Counted from the stretch's first letter, positions 43,334 through 57,558 are shown. The stretch: DNA of 64,000 nt from Crotalaria pallida (GCA_037953625.1 CM075655.1:124503001-124567000); one strand, 5' to 3'. Notes: generated by a model not told the origin, from the sequence alone. Made by a program: numbers and translations.

Positions 43334-46300
43334 ATGTCTTTCTCACACCTAATCTTGTGTTCTCTTTCTTCCATTCTAGCTCTTCTTCTCATCTTCATTC
43401 TCTTCATCAAAAGAAAGCAAACCAAACCCAAGCTTAACCTTCCCCCTGGCAAAATGGGCTGGCCCTTTATTGGAGAAACCATTGGTTACTTGAAGCCTTA
43501 CTCAGCTACTACAATAGGAGAATTCATGGAACAACACATTGCAAGGTATGCTTAAATTATAAAAACTTATCCTTATTATTATATAAATAATATGGCCAAT
43601 AAATATGTGTAGGTATGGTAAAATTTACAAGTCCAAGCTGTTTGGGGAGAAAGCAATAGTGTCAGCGGATGCAGGGTTGAACAGGTTCATATTACAGAAC
43701 GAAGGGAAATTGTTTGAGTGCAGCTACCCTAGAAGCATTGGTGGAATACTAGGGAAATGGTCTATGTTGGTCTTAGTAGGTGACATGCACAGGGACATGC
43801 GGGTTATATCACTCAACTTTCTAAGCCATGCCAGGCTCAGAACATACATGTTGAAAGATGTGGAGAAGCATACCCTTCTTGTTTTAAAGTCTTGGAAGGA
43901 AAATTCCACATTCTCAGCTCAAGATGAAGCTAAGAAGGTAGTAACATTATTTAGTTTCATGTTTAATAGATTTTAAAAAAGATCACAACACACACTTGTG
44001 AAATATAAAGAAGTTAAAAAAGTAAAGGGACCGGTTTTGTTTGGCTTTAAATTGCAGTTCACCTTCAATTTGGTGGCAAAACATATCTTGAACTTGGATC
44101 CGGGGAATCTAGAGACAGAGCAACTAAGGAAAGAGTATGTCACATTCATGAAGGGGGTGGTATCAGTACCTTTGAATTTGCCTGGAACTGCATATAGGAA
44201 GGCCTTAAAGGTAATAAATAATAATCAATTCATAATTTAGAGAGCCCCATTAGTAATACTCTCTATTCTGAATTTTTTTTCTCTATGTTATGTTATGTTT
44301 TGTTTTGTTTTACAGTCTAGGTCCACCATACTCAAGTTCATAGAGGGGAAAATGGAAGGAAGGGTGAGAAGAATCCAAGAGGGAAATGAAAGTTTGGAGG
44401 AAGAGGATCTTCTAAACTGGGTTTTGAAACATTCAAATCTTTCAACTGAGCAAATTCTTGACTTGATTCTTAGCTTGCTCTTTGCTGGCCATGAAACTTC
44501 ATCAGTGTCCATAGCTCTAGCTATTTATTTCTTGCCTGGTTGCCCTCAAGCTATGCAGCAGTTAAAGGTAATTTTTTACTGCAACTGTTGGGGGGTGGAA
44601 TATTGTATCTATCATTGTAACTTCTCAGAAGAGCATGTACTACTTATTTTCCTAGTCAAACTTGTGACACATAAATTTTAATGCTAACAATTATTGTGTT
44701 TTCAACTTTTGTGGAAAAAATGATAGGAAGAACACAGAGAAATAGCCAGAGCCAAGAAGCAAGCAGGGGAAGTTGAACTGACTTGGGATGACTATAAAAA
44801 AATGGAATTTACTCACTGTGTAAGTGAGGCATATGTTAAATAAACTGTGGGCTCTTTATGTCCTCTTATATTATTTAATTTAATAGACATTAGTAATAGT
44901 TATTTAATTTAATAATGAAATTCGTAGTGAGCAATATTATATTGGTTGATGAAAGACTTAAAGTGTTTACAGCAAAACTGCATTATCAGTACACGAATGG
45001 TGTGATTTAATGACACTTAAAAAAGCAGGAAAGAAATTATTTATTTAAAGTAATTACATGATGATACAAGGATAAAGTATTGCTTGTATATAACTATTTG
45101 TTCTTTCTTTGTGAAGGTTGTGAACGAGACACTTCGGCTAGGAAATGTTGTGAGGTTCCTTCACAGGAAGGCCATAAAAGACGTTCGGTACAAAGGTACG
45201 TCGAAAGATATAATAGAGTATAACTTTTTTAATATAAAGATAGAAATTTCTTTTGAGGAAAAAGGAAAGAAACAAGAAAAAGGTTAGTGTAGGTGTTATG
45301 GTAATGGAAAAGTTGCCGAAAATCCAAAGTCTTTTCAGTATTGAAAATGTTGTTTGTGTTTGGAAGGTTATGACATTCCATGTGGATGGAAAGTCCTTCC
45401 GGTGATTGCAGCCGTGCATCTGGATCCTTCACTTTTTGACCAACCTCAACACTTCAATCCATGGAGATGGCAGGTTAGTTCCACTTATAATTCTATAATT
45501 GTAATCCATCTTTCTTTTTTCTTCTTCTTTATTTTCTTATTATATACTACTACGTATTATATAGAGAATGGACCAATTATGCTGCTTCAGAATTATTATG
45601 ATCCATAGAATTTGGTTTAAGTTTCAAGTTTAAATCTAGAATTAACAAATAATAAACGTTGGAAGAACTTTTTCTTCCTTAAAAAGATTTCATAGGCTCA
45701 TCGTGAATCAGTCTATTAATCTAGGTTCAATATGACTTTAGTATATTCGGCATCTAGTTAAACAAAAGATTTATATTAGTAATAAAAGGGAAAAAGAATA
45801 AATAGCATAGGTCCCCAAGCACTTTAAATTGGTCCTTACGGTGGAACCCCACATGCAATCACTACCTCACTGCCTTCTTTTCCTTGGAGGTGTGGTGTGA
45901 CCGTGTGGACATTGAGTGAGCAAAATCTAGTTGAACACTTGAACTTGGGGGTTGGGATTTTGCCAAAAATATTATCACCCCGTTAGAGTTACATGTAGTT
46001 CTAGTCTCATCTCCTTTGGCCTTTGCGAGTTACCTTCCTTTCCAAAACACAACAGGGTTTTACGTTCGGTGCTTCAGAATCAGACCCAACAAAAGGGACA
46101 CAGCCGTACTACGGCTTTGACAAAGCTGAAAAAATTGCTTCACCCGTAGATCCTTGTTGTTGACTAAGTCATAGTTATACCTAAACCCAAAAATGTACTC
46201 TTAAATTAAATTCTTCAATGTGCACATGCTTCTAAATAAAGTTCTAACCTATAGTACTACATACACTCCTAACTAAATTATATGCAAGGTCAAGATTTAA

Positions 46301-48202
46301 ATTATTAAATTCTCAATTAATTAATGCATCTCCCCCATCAATGCTTTATGAATGATTAGAGTATACATTTCTATTCAATTATTGACCACTTTTTGAACAT
46401 TATTTTCTGTTGGTAAAAAACGTATACGCATCAAATAGCACAATGGAAAAAAAAAGGTTGTTTTTTTATTTTCATCAAGTGATGGTTACTGGGTAAGAAA
46501 TGATTGTGTGGAACGGCGAATGATCAAAGGATGTGGCCTACAACAAGCACTTAAAAGTTGATCTTAGATCATCATGATATTCATAATTTAGGTAAATTAT
46601 AATTTCTCAAATACTTAAATAAAATTAAAAAATAAAATTTATGAATAATTATTAATTTTACGTGTCAAATTATTATTGATCTAGATTATAGTGGTTCATA
46701 ATCAACTAATAATTTCTCGCTACAACCACGATGGGGGATCGAGTGGGTCCACACCATGCATCTTCTACATCAGTGACCATCTTTATCGAATCCGTTAGGG
46801 GGAGTGTCAAGTTTTACAAATAGGGATGTGATAAGGGGAGGATGGTGAACTCATCAAGAGGTCCTCGTAAGATTTGGGACCAAGAGGATCATTTGCTTTG
46901 TTGTGACAGCGGATAACCACTAACAATAGGAATATGTATCATGCTATTACAATTTATCATAGAAATATGTTATTATTCAAACGCTCAAAGGAAAATGCTA
47001 CATCAATAAGATATGTGCCTATCTAGGGAGGGAGTGGATGGGCTTTTGCCCCATTTATTATAAAAAAAAAAAGGGAGGGAGTGGGCAACTCTAGAGGTTG
47101 ACCCTTCTCAAAATCTTTCTTAAAATTATATATTATAATTTTTTTTAATAAAAAAATACTTTTTAAAAACATTTAATACAAAAATAGTTTTTTATATATA
47201 CTTGACCTCTGCTTTGGATCCATTCTGTGTCTTTGAAAGTGTCATATCTAGCTATATATAAATTTGATTTTCCTTTGACATATTAGCAACGGTGGTGTGT
47301 GATCGCATGATGAGATGATGAACTGTTATGATCATCGAAGGGGATGTTGAGAACAGTACGAATGTAGGTCCCAATGGATGCGATGATGATGAGCATGGAC
47401 TCCTTTTGTGAACGTGTGGGCAGGGCCTGAGGTTCCAGATCATTAATGCCCATGTGGAAGTGGGCCTCTCACATGCACGTGCAACTCTGCTTTTCTTTTT
47501 TCTCAACCTTGGTCCTAACTCCCTCATCCACATTTATTTATTCATTGCCTTTTTATTAAAAAAATCTAACATGTATGTAGCCAAGTGGGAAAGGGGTCGT
47601 GTTGAGGATAACAATATGATGGTGACTATTACCTTAGCCCCGCTCCACCCACCAGAAATCAACAATCTTAAATTATTTAGCCTCAGGCCTCAGCTTTGGG
47701 GTTTCTTGGATATTGCCACGTTCTCATCATATATATATATATATATATATTCTTCTAATACATTATTTTGTATCTTACTATTGCATAAAACCAAGTATCC
47801 AATGTCCATTTATTAGAAATAGACAGTTCAGTTCCATGAATCAAATTAAATTTTCACATCATTATTAGAGTACTATTTTGAAGATAATCTTGAATATTTC
47901 TTATTCTATACTACGTAGCATTTAATTGGACATTGATTTTGGTGGTGCAGAACAATGGTAGTCGTGGAAGTTGCCCAAGCGGAAGCATTGCGAGCAATAA
48001 CAATAACTTCTTACCGTTTGGAGGAGGACCTCGTTTATGTGCAGGATCAGAGTTAGCAAAGCTTGAAATGGCTGTTTTCATTCACCATCTCATACTCAAC
48101 TACCATTGGGAATTAGCTGATACTGATGAAGCATTTGCCTACCCTTTTGTCGATTTTCCCAAAGGCCTACCCATCAAAGTCCAAGCCCACTCTTTGCTTT
48201 GA
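43334..48202 (+). CDS. DWF4: Cytochrome P450 CYP90B (DWF4-type steroid 22-hydroxylase)
   Basis: An endoplasmic-reticulum P450 that 22-hydroxylates campesterol-type sterols, the rate-limiting step of brassinosteroid synthesis. Eight GT-AG exons: 43334-43545, 43613-43937, 44058-44210, 44316-44567, 44727-44819, 45117-45195, 45367-45473, 47951-48202. They join to 490 aa. Features include an N-terminal membrane anchor (about 5-24), the proline-rich hinge NLPPGKMGWPFIGETIGYL, the DWF4-typical NRFILQNEGKLFECSYPRSI, the I-helix AGHETS (287-292), ExxR ETLR (349-352), FNPWRW (401-406) and heme loop FGGGPRLCAG with Cys437. It is ~20 residues shorter than Arabidopsis DWF4, mainly because the acidic linker before DLLNWVLKHSNLS is short. 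The last intron (45474-47950) is 2477 bp. All key residues are intact. Confidence 0.96.
45474..47950 (+). other. 2.5-kb last intron of the DWF4 gene
   Basis: The other six introns are 67-297 bp. This one holds an AT microsatellite (47730-47750) and several short frames without domains. No transposon boundaries could be fixed, so the cause of its size is unknown. Confidence 0.7.
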
Positions 48203-49107
48203 GTAAAAATATGAATATTATCCACTCCCAAAGTCCACAATGTAATAACTACGTACTACTCCAAGCTAGCCAAGCCAAGCCATGGAAGATATATATAACA
48301 CAGATCCCCTGATCCCTCGCCTAGCTATAGATATATATAGCCTCTATCTCGTGTTGGATTTGAAGATCAAATCATGAAAAGCCAAAGCTAGCTACGTAAA
48401 GAATTTTATGCTCCCATCCTCCAATCTTCCCATGGCATCCATCGCATTGTATACAAAATCCAATTAAATTAAAGTATTTTGACTTTCTGGCGTAGCTCAC
48501 ATGTACTAAGCAGGACTAATAAAGACCATTCAAGTACAAAGACATGCATCAGGACCACTTCCCTTCTCCACCCTCTCTCTAGGCTCTAGCGGTTTTTCAC
48601 TGCCCCATGCCCCACGACATTGTACATTTTTTGTTTTATATATTCCTACCGAAAGGCCAGGACGAGTGAATATTTATTCATTTATATTACCTCAGTAGTA
48701 CTGTTGTAATCTACTTTTCTTACTATATATATATAGTATAATAATCCAATTATATTTTGTGCATAATAATCAATCACCGAGTACGTTATATTGCTTTAAT
48801 TTCCTCCACTACTCCTTTTTATGGTTAGAGCTTTTGTGCCTAACATCACCGTGTCTGAAACATATGCTCACCCGTACAAGACATGCACAACTATGATTTT
48901 ATGAAAATAGATATGTTAACTAATGATTTAAGGTTTAAGTTTTTTTTTTAACAGTGATTTAAGGTTTAAGGAATACAAATTTAATACGTCGATATGATGT
49001 AGAAAATTCAAAAGTAGATTTGAACCTATCATTTTTTTAATATAAAATCAATTTTTTAATATTCCTTAAACAATAACTATGAATACTTATCAACATTTCC
49101 TCGTAAT

Positions 49108-49146
<39 letters not shown>

Positions 49147-51900
49147 CTTTGACTCCAACATTCTTAATCATGGTTGTTGGATCGGAATAGATTATGAGCT
49201 TGTTGAATTTCCATTTTTTGGTTAATGGTGAATAATTTAAAGGCTTTATTTATACATAAAACAGAATATATAAGATCTTGTTAAGATGTAATTATAATTT
49301 ATTTTTTTTGAACGATAAGGCAAATTTATCATAGTGTGTACGATTAAACGTTTAAACAAGACTCCTCCTAATACTTTTTTTTCCTAATACTTTTTTTTTA
49401 CATGCACATAAATTGAGTCATCTATAGATTGAAACCTCTTACACTTAAATCGATATTTATTATTTCTGGTTAGCATATTAATTAGTTTACTGATATGATA
49501 TATTTAATAACTATATGTTTAATTATATTTAAAAATTTACCCTTTCTTTTCTCCTAAAAACTCTGTTAATCGTTTTATTTTTATTGAATCTAATACCCTG
49601 TTGGTTACTTCTTTGATTCTTTTTGGCACATTTATTTCACATCTTTCATTCATTTGCGCTACCTCATTTGCTAACAAATGTTAAAATTAAATTAATTGTA
49701 TATCAGAAAAGAAGAAAAAGTGAAGACCAAATATACCACTAGATGGCGAAATCTTTGGTTGCACATGTTATTCTTTTTTGTTTTCATACAACCCAATACT
49801 TTCCCTTTCTATTGAAGAGAGCTGGAGAGTGGAGATGCTTGCAAGTTGGGATAGAAGTAAAAATATCCCAATGTCAAAGAAAGGTAGGTTTCCAATTTGG
49901 GAGGCAGATTTGTTAGATGTTGTAACGGGGTTTTGGACGGACACGCTCGTTCAGTCATGGAAACATAGTACAATCACGAACTACAAGCTAAAATATGATC
50001 CGAATGCAAGAGCCGTCTCAAAATTATGCATAATGTTACGGGCACAAGTTGCATATTTTGACTTTACTGTAATGTGATTAATTAAGTTGACAACGAAAGA
50101 TGAATTCATGAAGACCCCACTCCAGATTCCTCCATTCATCAGCATTCAGAATGTCGGGCACTATCACTTTCCTTTATTTTAAAGATTTAATTTATTGTTC
50201 ACACGAACGCTTGAATCTTAATAAATTGTAGGATTTTTTTTTAAAGGTTAGTAGTAAGATGCTAAATAAAGAATTTATATATTAAAAATTTAAATATTTA
50301 AAATTACAAGAGGTAATGATTTTATGTTTTCGATGCTTATTTTCGATTTTATAATTGTTTGGTGAAAATAAAAAATATACTCGCATTCGGTGTACGCCAG
50401 TTTTGTTAAAAATACTGTTTTGGCATAAAGAAATTTAAAAACTCAAACGCCTTGAGAAGGATAGTTAGCTACACGTAAAAATGGTGTTAATTGTGGTAAT
50501 AGTTATTGTTAGGTTTTATGAGAGAAAAGAAAAACAAAGGTTAATTAGAGAGAGTTTGGTGATAGGCTTCAAATATCATTTAAACCATGTGTTTCTTTAG
50601 GCAAATATATGTGATGATGCTTTTGTTAATAGGAGGCATGAAGGAAATTTTAACTGCATTTTATAGTTCTACCCTTATTTTATTTTATTTTTTTCATTTA
50701 TGGTTGGTGAAGATGCTTATGAGACTACTTTCCCAACAATAATTATGAAATTTTATGTTTGGGCTTTTAGCCCCATTATTGAACATTTTTTTTTAAAAAA
50801 AAGAAGCAAAATGTTGTATTGATGTTATGTTGTGTCACAAAAGAGGTCCCTTTTTTTTCTTTGAAGAAGTGGAAAGAGGTCCTATTTATAGGACAAAGGT
50901 AAATTAACAAATATCTAAATATTTTTTGTGTTTCATATATTTTGCAGTTTAAAGTTGTTTTACATATATTGAGGATGTACTGTATTGAATGCTGTAATTT
51001 TTACGGTGCATGTGTTTTTATCAAAAATGTATTTATTTAATCCTTGTTGAAAATTGTAGTAATATTTAATTTTTAATAGAAAACATATTCATTGATTAAT
51101 GTATGATAATTTAGATAGGAGAGAAGAGAAAATGGAATTAATGAGGATGGATAAAAATGATTGAATGAATGTTAAAATTGGAAAAAAAAAATATATAATT
51201 ATGCCTTGAAAAGCTAAAATTTCAAAAGATATAGTTCCAAGTGTATATCTTGTACTTCTTTGGTTGGTGTTTTAATATATTTTTGTCGTATAAAAAAACA
51301 AAAGATACTCCATGTAATTAAAAAAAAAGGTTAAAATTACAAAAGATATAAAACGGACTTTAGTTAAATGTCCTAATTGCATATTTTATTTTTTAACATC
51401 TCTCGAACTCAAATGGTTGAAGAATGATTTGAGTTTGCAAACCAAAACTAAAATCCATATGAATGCATTTGGGATGGAACCATACTATATTTAGGATGGA
51501 ATAAAAAGAAAAAGATAACATTGGAAGTTTGAGATTAGATAAAATTGATTGAAGACAACAAAACAACAAGATCATGTACAACTAATCAACAACAAGCAAA
51601 TTCAACAAACTTAAAAAAAAAAAAAAGCCAAAACTGAATCATCATAGCGAAATTGACGAAACTAGATAAAAAAAACCTTATAAAAAGTTTAATTAAAACT
51701 TACGATTAGACCGATTCACTAAACAAGCAGTAAAATATCCTAATTACATATTACATATGAAATTTGCTAACTTGCGTAAAGTTGTTTTTCAATTGAAACA
51801 TTTTAGCATTGTGTACCAAATTATTATAAACAAAAATGTCCTTATATATTTTGTGAGAACAAGTTATAATGATGATTAAGGATATTTAATAATTTTCTTT
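48203..51900. other. DWF4 3' flank and intergenic DNA
   Basis: AT-rich, with an (AT)n run at 49110-49142. An open frame of 99 codons at 49778-50077 has balanced composition but no recognisable domain or splice partners. No gene is supported. Confidence 0.5.
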
Positions 51901-51904
51901 TGTA

Positions 51905-52530
51905 AAATTAAAAAAAAATCTCACCCCTAACCTTCCAACCCCACTTCTATGGTTCTACCCTCTCCCCTCTTTCTCTTTTCTTCTCTGTCTCACTCTCCTA
52001 CAAGCCCAACTGCCGGCGTCGGCATCAGCACCGGCACCATCAACCCCCCACAGTCTGCACCGAATATAGCCCAACCACCCACATCCACACCACCAGCAGC
52101 ACCCAACCCACCTAGAGATCAGCAAACCCACGCCCCACCGTGCGCCCCTATCCCCGCCAACCATCACGCGCCGAGCAAAGCCACCAGCGGGTCACAAACT
52201 CGAATGCAAAGCCACCACCAGCCACCAGCAGGTTACAAACCGTCGCACACAGGTGTTGATGGAGCGCAGAAGAGAGATGTCGTCGCCGATGACGATGGAC
52301 CTCAAGAGAGAGGAGAGAGAGACATGAAAGAGGAGAGAGAAGTGAAACATGGAATTACGAAGAGAAAAGAGAAGGATAGATGCAAAAGTTGTTAGGAGGT
52401 GAAAGGTTGGTGGAAGAAGGTGTTGATATGTTGATGCTTCATACTGTGAAATGGAGGATTAGAATGAGATTCGGGGAGAGGGGAGAGAGAAATTTTTTTT
52501 GGAAAAAAATTAATAATTTTCATTTTACTA
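51905..52530. other. GC-richer island with proline-rich open frame
   Basis: 51949-52395 is an open frame of 148 codons rich in Pro, Ser, Ala and His, set between a CT-rich left and GA-rich right border. The composition looks like 5'-UTR or exon-1 DNA picked up by a transposon. No domain is recognised and no promoter or splice structure is convincing. Confidence 0.35.
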
Positions 52531-53155
52531 AAATAGCCTTGACAGTTAACTTTATCTTTTAAAATAAAGTTGGTTAATTTTGACCAAATAATAAGATACA
52601 CGTTGATAATATGATCCTTCTTGATAATGAAAAAGTACATGTTAGCAAATCTCATTACATATTCTCAAGGTTAGCATTTGCATATACAATGCTAAGGGCA
52701 GGCATTGCACTACCTCTTCTAAAAGAAGTAAATATTCGTGGATAAAATAAATCAACTTCAAGTTATCATGGATTTGATGAAAATTGTTCAATCTTTTTAA
52801 TATAAATTTCTTTTGTGTAAATTTTGTTTTCTATACATAAATATTTATTTTAAATTTCGATGTCATTGATTAATTCTTTTTTATAAAAACATTAATTTAT
52901 TTAATAATTCTTAAACTTTTAATAATAATTATATGAAGATTTTTGAAAAAGTGTACAAAATATTATTATTTCAAGTTCATATTAATATTTTTAATTTAAA
53001 TAAATTTTTCACGGTGATATCTTCAAAATAGATATTTCCGTACTTTGATATCTTTAATAGCGCGTCCTGTCACGGCCATTATCAAGCAGCATCCTTGTTA
53101 GGTTAACTTTCGCTTTCTCATTGATGCGCTTCTATGTTGTTTATGTGTCCTATTC

Positions 53156-53199
<44 letters not shown>

Positions 53200-54560
53200 T
53201 GGTCTTTTTATCCTATGGATCTTGTGAATAGGTTAATCAAATCTTAAAAAGAAAGTATTTTTTAAAAATTGATGCACTTAAATGAATTAAAAAAATAATT
53301 TTTTTAACTTTTCAATAAAATTTATCATTTATATTTTCTTATCTAAGATAAAAAAACTATTATTATAAATTACAAATAATAACAGATAAACTTACGGATC
53401 AACATATAACATAAAAAATGACATATCAGTCTTGTAATTTATTAATCAATAATAAATAAATAATATATTATTTTATCCATTTTACTACACATCAATTTTA
53501 TTGTATATGAAATGTAAGTTTTTTTTTAAGTTTGAAATATAAGAAATAAAAACATAATTATCTAGATTTAAAATATAAAAAAAAAATTAAATTTTGTTTT
53601 ATTCTCGATATTATTTTTCTAAAACATAAATAAAAAGTGGTGATGTCATTTAATTTTGTTTTACTCTAGATACTTTTGTTTAAAATACATCTACTTTTTT
53701 TATATAAATTTAAGAGAACTAAATGCAATTAACTGATATCTTCAATAAACATAATTTAAATTATTTTCTTTTTATATTATATATAAGAAGGAATAATTTA
53801 TAAGTTTATATATCATTTTTCCAATTACTATTATTGTGTCTTCGTCATCTCTGTCAATATCAGTGGAACACGAAGTTGCACGTAGTTGTGGACAGAAATA
53901 GAAATGTAGATTCTTCTAAGATGGCAAACATGTATTCCTTCCTGTTTGGATTACTATCGGGAAAAAATTTAAAAAATTCAAATTATTAGTTTAAATATAA
54001 AAATAAAAAATTTATCCGTCTCTTTATCAATAAGTAAAAATCATTTCTAAAACTGTATTTTATAAAGTGATTGTTTTAATTAGTTTTATTCTCCATGCTA
54101 TTTTTTAAGGTATTCTTTAAAAAAAATTAAATACATTTAATTAACTTCTTTAAATGAATACATGATGTGACGTGAATGTAAGTCATAACTTCTTTAAAGC
54201 ATGACTACCATTTGAAGGAAAAAAAAAACTTCTTTAGAAAATATAAATTTTTTTTATAATTAAAATCAGAAAAAGTATTAAGAACAAATTTAAAAAATTA
54301 TACGGTAAAAAGGAGGGTTATGACTTAGGACACTGCCGAGCGTCCTTCAACCAAAGTCAGCTTTTCACTTTGGGAAAATGTTTATAACTTCAAGGGACAA
54401 CAACGATTGCAGATGGAAAAAAATGATATAATGTAGTATATTTTTCTAATAAATACTTACTAACACATATGAAGGTATACTTGTCTTGTTATTAATTGAT
54501 TAGCTTGTGACATGTGTTGTTGGTTAGGCTAATTTGTTATGGTAACGTGTCATTTTTCTG

Positions 54561-54610
<50 letters not shown>

Positions 54611-55032
54611 GAGCCGAAATATGAAATAAATCCAATCGAGAATGTAGGGCAAGGTGTCATAGCACCGAATTGAAAAGTATAACTTTTGTCATATTGCCAA
54701 TGCTCAAACTTTTTAGCATAATCGCACACATGTGAATGTGAAAGTAAGACGAAATAATAGTATAAAAAAAAACATCAAATTAAATTCGTCATGATAGTCT
54801 AAGAAGATTTTATTGCATAAAAAAACCAAAAGCTTTACCGAGGTATCTTTTTCTTTCTTGACTCTTGACTATTTTGATATTATTGGTTCAAATTTAAGAA
54901 AGTACATATGTGCAAATTGATTAGTATGGAGGATCTTTGTACATTTGCGGAACAATGTACCATTTCATTGTTTTAGTGCAGTGTACCATTTCACTATTCA
55001 AACTGTACATACCATCTCTCTCTTTTTTAAAT
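52531..55032. other. Intergenic AT-rich DNA with microsatellites
   Basis: Contains a (TTA)n run at about 53157-53197 and an (AT)n run at 54565-54607. No gene seen. Confidence 0.6.
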
Positions 55033-55393
55033 TAAGAGTGAAGACCACTTTGGTCCCTGACGATTTTGCAAAGTACCAATTTAGTCCCTGACTATTCATA
55101 ATACCATATTTAGTCCCTCAAAAAAAAATTTGGTACCAATTTGGTCCCTCAACTTTTTTTCACATCAAATTAGTCCCTCAAGATTTTCAGATGTACCAAT
55201 TTGATCCTTAAAATTGAGGGACCAAGTTGGTATGGAAGAAAATCTTGAGGGACGAAATTGGTATGGAAAAAATGTTAGGGACAAAATTGGTATGAAATTT
55301 TTTTTGAGGGACTAAATGTGGTATTATAAATTGTCAGGGACCAAATTGGTATTGTGCAAAATTGACAGGGACGAGAGTGGGTCTTCACTCTTA
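55033..55393. mobile_element. Foldback MITE (361 bp)
   Basis: Ends TAAGAGTGAAGACC and GGTCTTCACTCTTA are inverted repeats. The arms carry repeated GGTCCCTGA / TCAGGGACC words in opposite orientation, so most of the element can fold on itself. Target duplication unclear (flanks AT-rich). Non-coding. Confidence 0.75.
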
Positions 55394-55427
55394 AATTAAA
55401 TTATTCAGGATTTAAATTAAATTATTC

Positions 55428-56577
55428 AGGACACGTAGTATTTCTCATTGCTCTTTATTTTCTCAACTTTTACGCATAGATCTTCGTTTCATGAGGATCT
55501 CAAGGTTTGGGTTCAAAAATATAATTTAGAGTTTGATAAATTTGATATCCTATAATTACATAAGAATATTAAATAAACTAACGTAGAAATCACAATAAAA
55601 AAACTTTCGTAATAAAATAATAGGAAAATCATGTTAAAAGAAACTTAGAGGCAAAAAAAACTTTCGTGAGTCTGGTAGTTTGTGCAGTGAAGTAGCGTAG
55701 TGACTGATAATTTATGCATGAGTCTACTTGCTTAATAATCAAAAATTTTCCTTTTGTGCAATGAAGTAGTGCACTGATTCTGATAGTTTGTGTTTTTAAA
55801 TGAATAGATGTTTTGTTGAAAGAGTATTAATATTAAAAAAAGAACAGGTGATTTGGTGAAAGGTTATTATTGAAAGAGTGCATTATTTTAGTACAAAACA
55901 TTGCATTGATACATTGGTTTTTTTTTTTTAAATTTGTAAATTTTCAGGACACGTGACATCCTCATTGCCTTTTATTTTCTCAACTTTTGATGTGGGAGTC
56001 CCATTGTGTGAGGAATTTTCTGGTTGCAAGGAATAGACTCAAAAATATAATTTAGAGTTTGATAGATTTGATATCCTATAATTACATAAGAATACTAAAC
56101 AAACTAACGTAGAAATCATAATAAAAAAAAACTTTCTTAATAAAAAAAATAGGAAAATCACGTTAAAAGAAACTTACATGCAAAAGAATATTTCCGTGAG
56201 TCTGGTAGTTTGTGCAATGAAGTAGCGTAGTGACTCTGATAATAGTCTACTTGCTTAATAATCTGAATTTTTCCTTTTGTGCAATGAAGTATTGTATAGA
56301 TTTCCATAGTTTGTGTTTTTAAATGAATTGATGATTTGTTGAGAGGGTATTAAAATTAAAAAATGAACAGGTGTTTTGTTGAAATGGTATTTAACAGTGC
56401 ACAATTTTAGTACAAAACATTGCATTGATACATCGGTATTTTTTTTTAATATGTAAATATTCAAGACACGTGGCATGCCTCATTGCTTTTTATTTTCTCA
56501 ACTTTTGATGTGAGAGTCCCATTGTGTGAGGAATTTTCTAGTTGCAAGGAATAGACTCAAAAATATAATTTAGAGTT

Positions 56578-56580
<3 letters not shown>
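55428..56580. repeat. ~520-bp tandem repeat, two full units plus a partial third
   Basis: AAAAATATAATTTAGAGTTT recurs at 55515, 56041 and 56559 (spacings 526 and 518). The ACACGT...CTCATTGC...TTATTTTCTCAACTTTT segment recurs at about 55430, 55948 and 56465. The third unit is cut off by an AT microsatellite at 56580. Units differ by scattered substitutions and small indels. Confidence 0.9.

Positions 56581-56617
<37 letters not shown>
56578..56617. repeat. AT dinucleotide microsatellite
   Basis: An (AT)n run replacing the expected continuation of the third 520-bp repeat unit. Confidence 0.93.
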
Positions 56618-56621
<4 letters not shown>

Positions 56622-56931
56622 ATGTATGTATATTTTGTATTAAGGATATATATTTTGTATTAAGGATATTTTTCGATCAATAGTCAAAAACTAATCATTT
56701 CCAAAACGTAGAGATTGTCGAAGTGAATTTTGTCTATACTAACAAAGTCTTTTCTATACCTCCATTAATAATTGAATATGTAACATCATGCTTAAAAAAT
56801 TCAATTAATTACCTAACAAGAACAAAATATCCCTTAAGCATTATATACTTATTTATTTGTTAACAAGTTTCAAAATATCCCACCTAACAAGAACAATGAG
56901 GATGGGGAGAATCACTTAACCCTTTGTTTGG

Positions 56932-57558
56932 TTGGAGTGATTTTGGGGAAGGGATTTTGGGAAGAGAGAAAATAGGGAGGAAAGAAAATGTGGTGGATCC
57001 CATGAGAAAAAGTTATCCCTCCTCCAGAGAAGAGAGAATGGAGAGAAAACTGAGATTTACACATAAAATTACTCATTTCTCCTTCACTTATTCACTTTAT
57101 TTGATATTTTTTAATTTTTTTATTAAAAAATAAAGCTTTTTTATTTCAATAAAAAATTGTTTTTATTTAATATTTTGAACTCGAAATTTTTATTAAACAA
57201 AAAATAATTGAAGTATTTTTTTTTTGTTATTTAAATATACATACATGTGAAAAAGAAAAAATATATTTATTTATATTTTGTAAAATAAGGGTGTAGTTGT
57301 CTTTTGACAAATTTATTGTTTTCTCTCTTTCCACTTTTCTCTACAACCAAACGAAAGGAAAGAAAACTTAAATTTTCTCTGTTTCTATTTCTTCACATTT
57401 TCTTCACATTTTCTATTTTTTTCCTATTTCTTCACATTTTCTCTCATACCAAATTAAACAACCACAAACTCTACTCATTTTCTTTCTATAATCTCTCTTC
57501 CCTACTTCTTTCTTCCCTATTTTTCTCTTCTCATTTTCTCTCGTACAACCAAACAAAG
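56932..57558. mobile_element. Foldback element with CTTTGTTTGGTTG ends (627 bp)
   Basis: Exact 13-bp inverted termini CTTTGTTTGGTTG / CAACCAAACAAAG. The left arm is GA-rich and the right arm CT-rich, giving extended complementarity. Short frames inside are by-products of the composition. No clear target duplication. Confidence 0.75.

Noticed and set aside
49778..50077. 99-codon frame downstream of DWF4
   Set aside because: Balanced composition but no recognised domain, no promoter or exon structure; kept only as a note.
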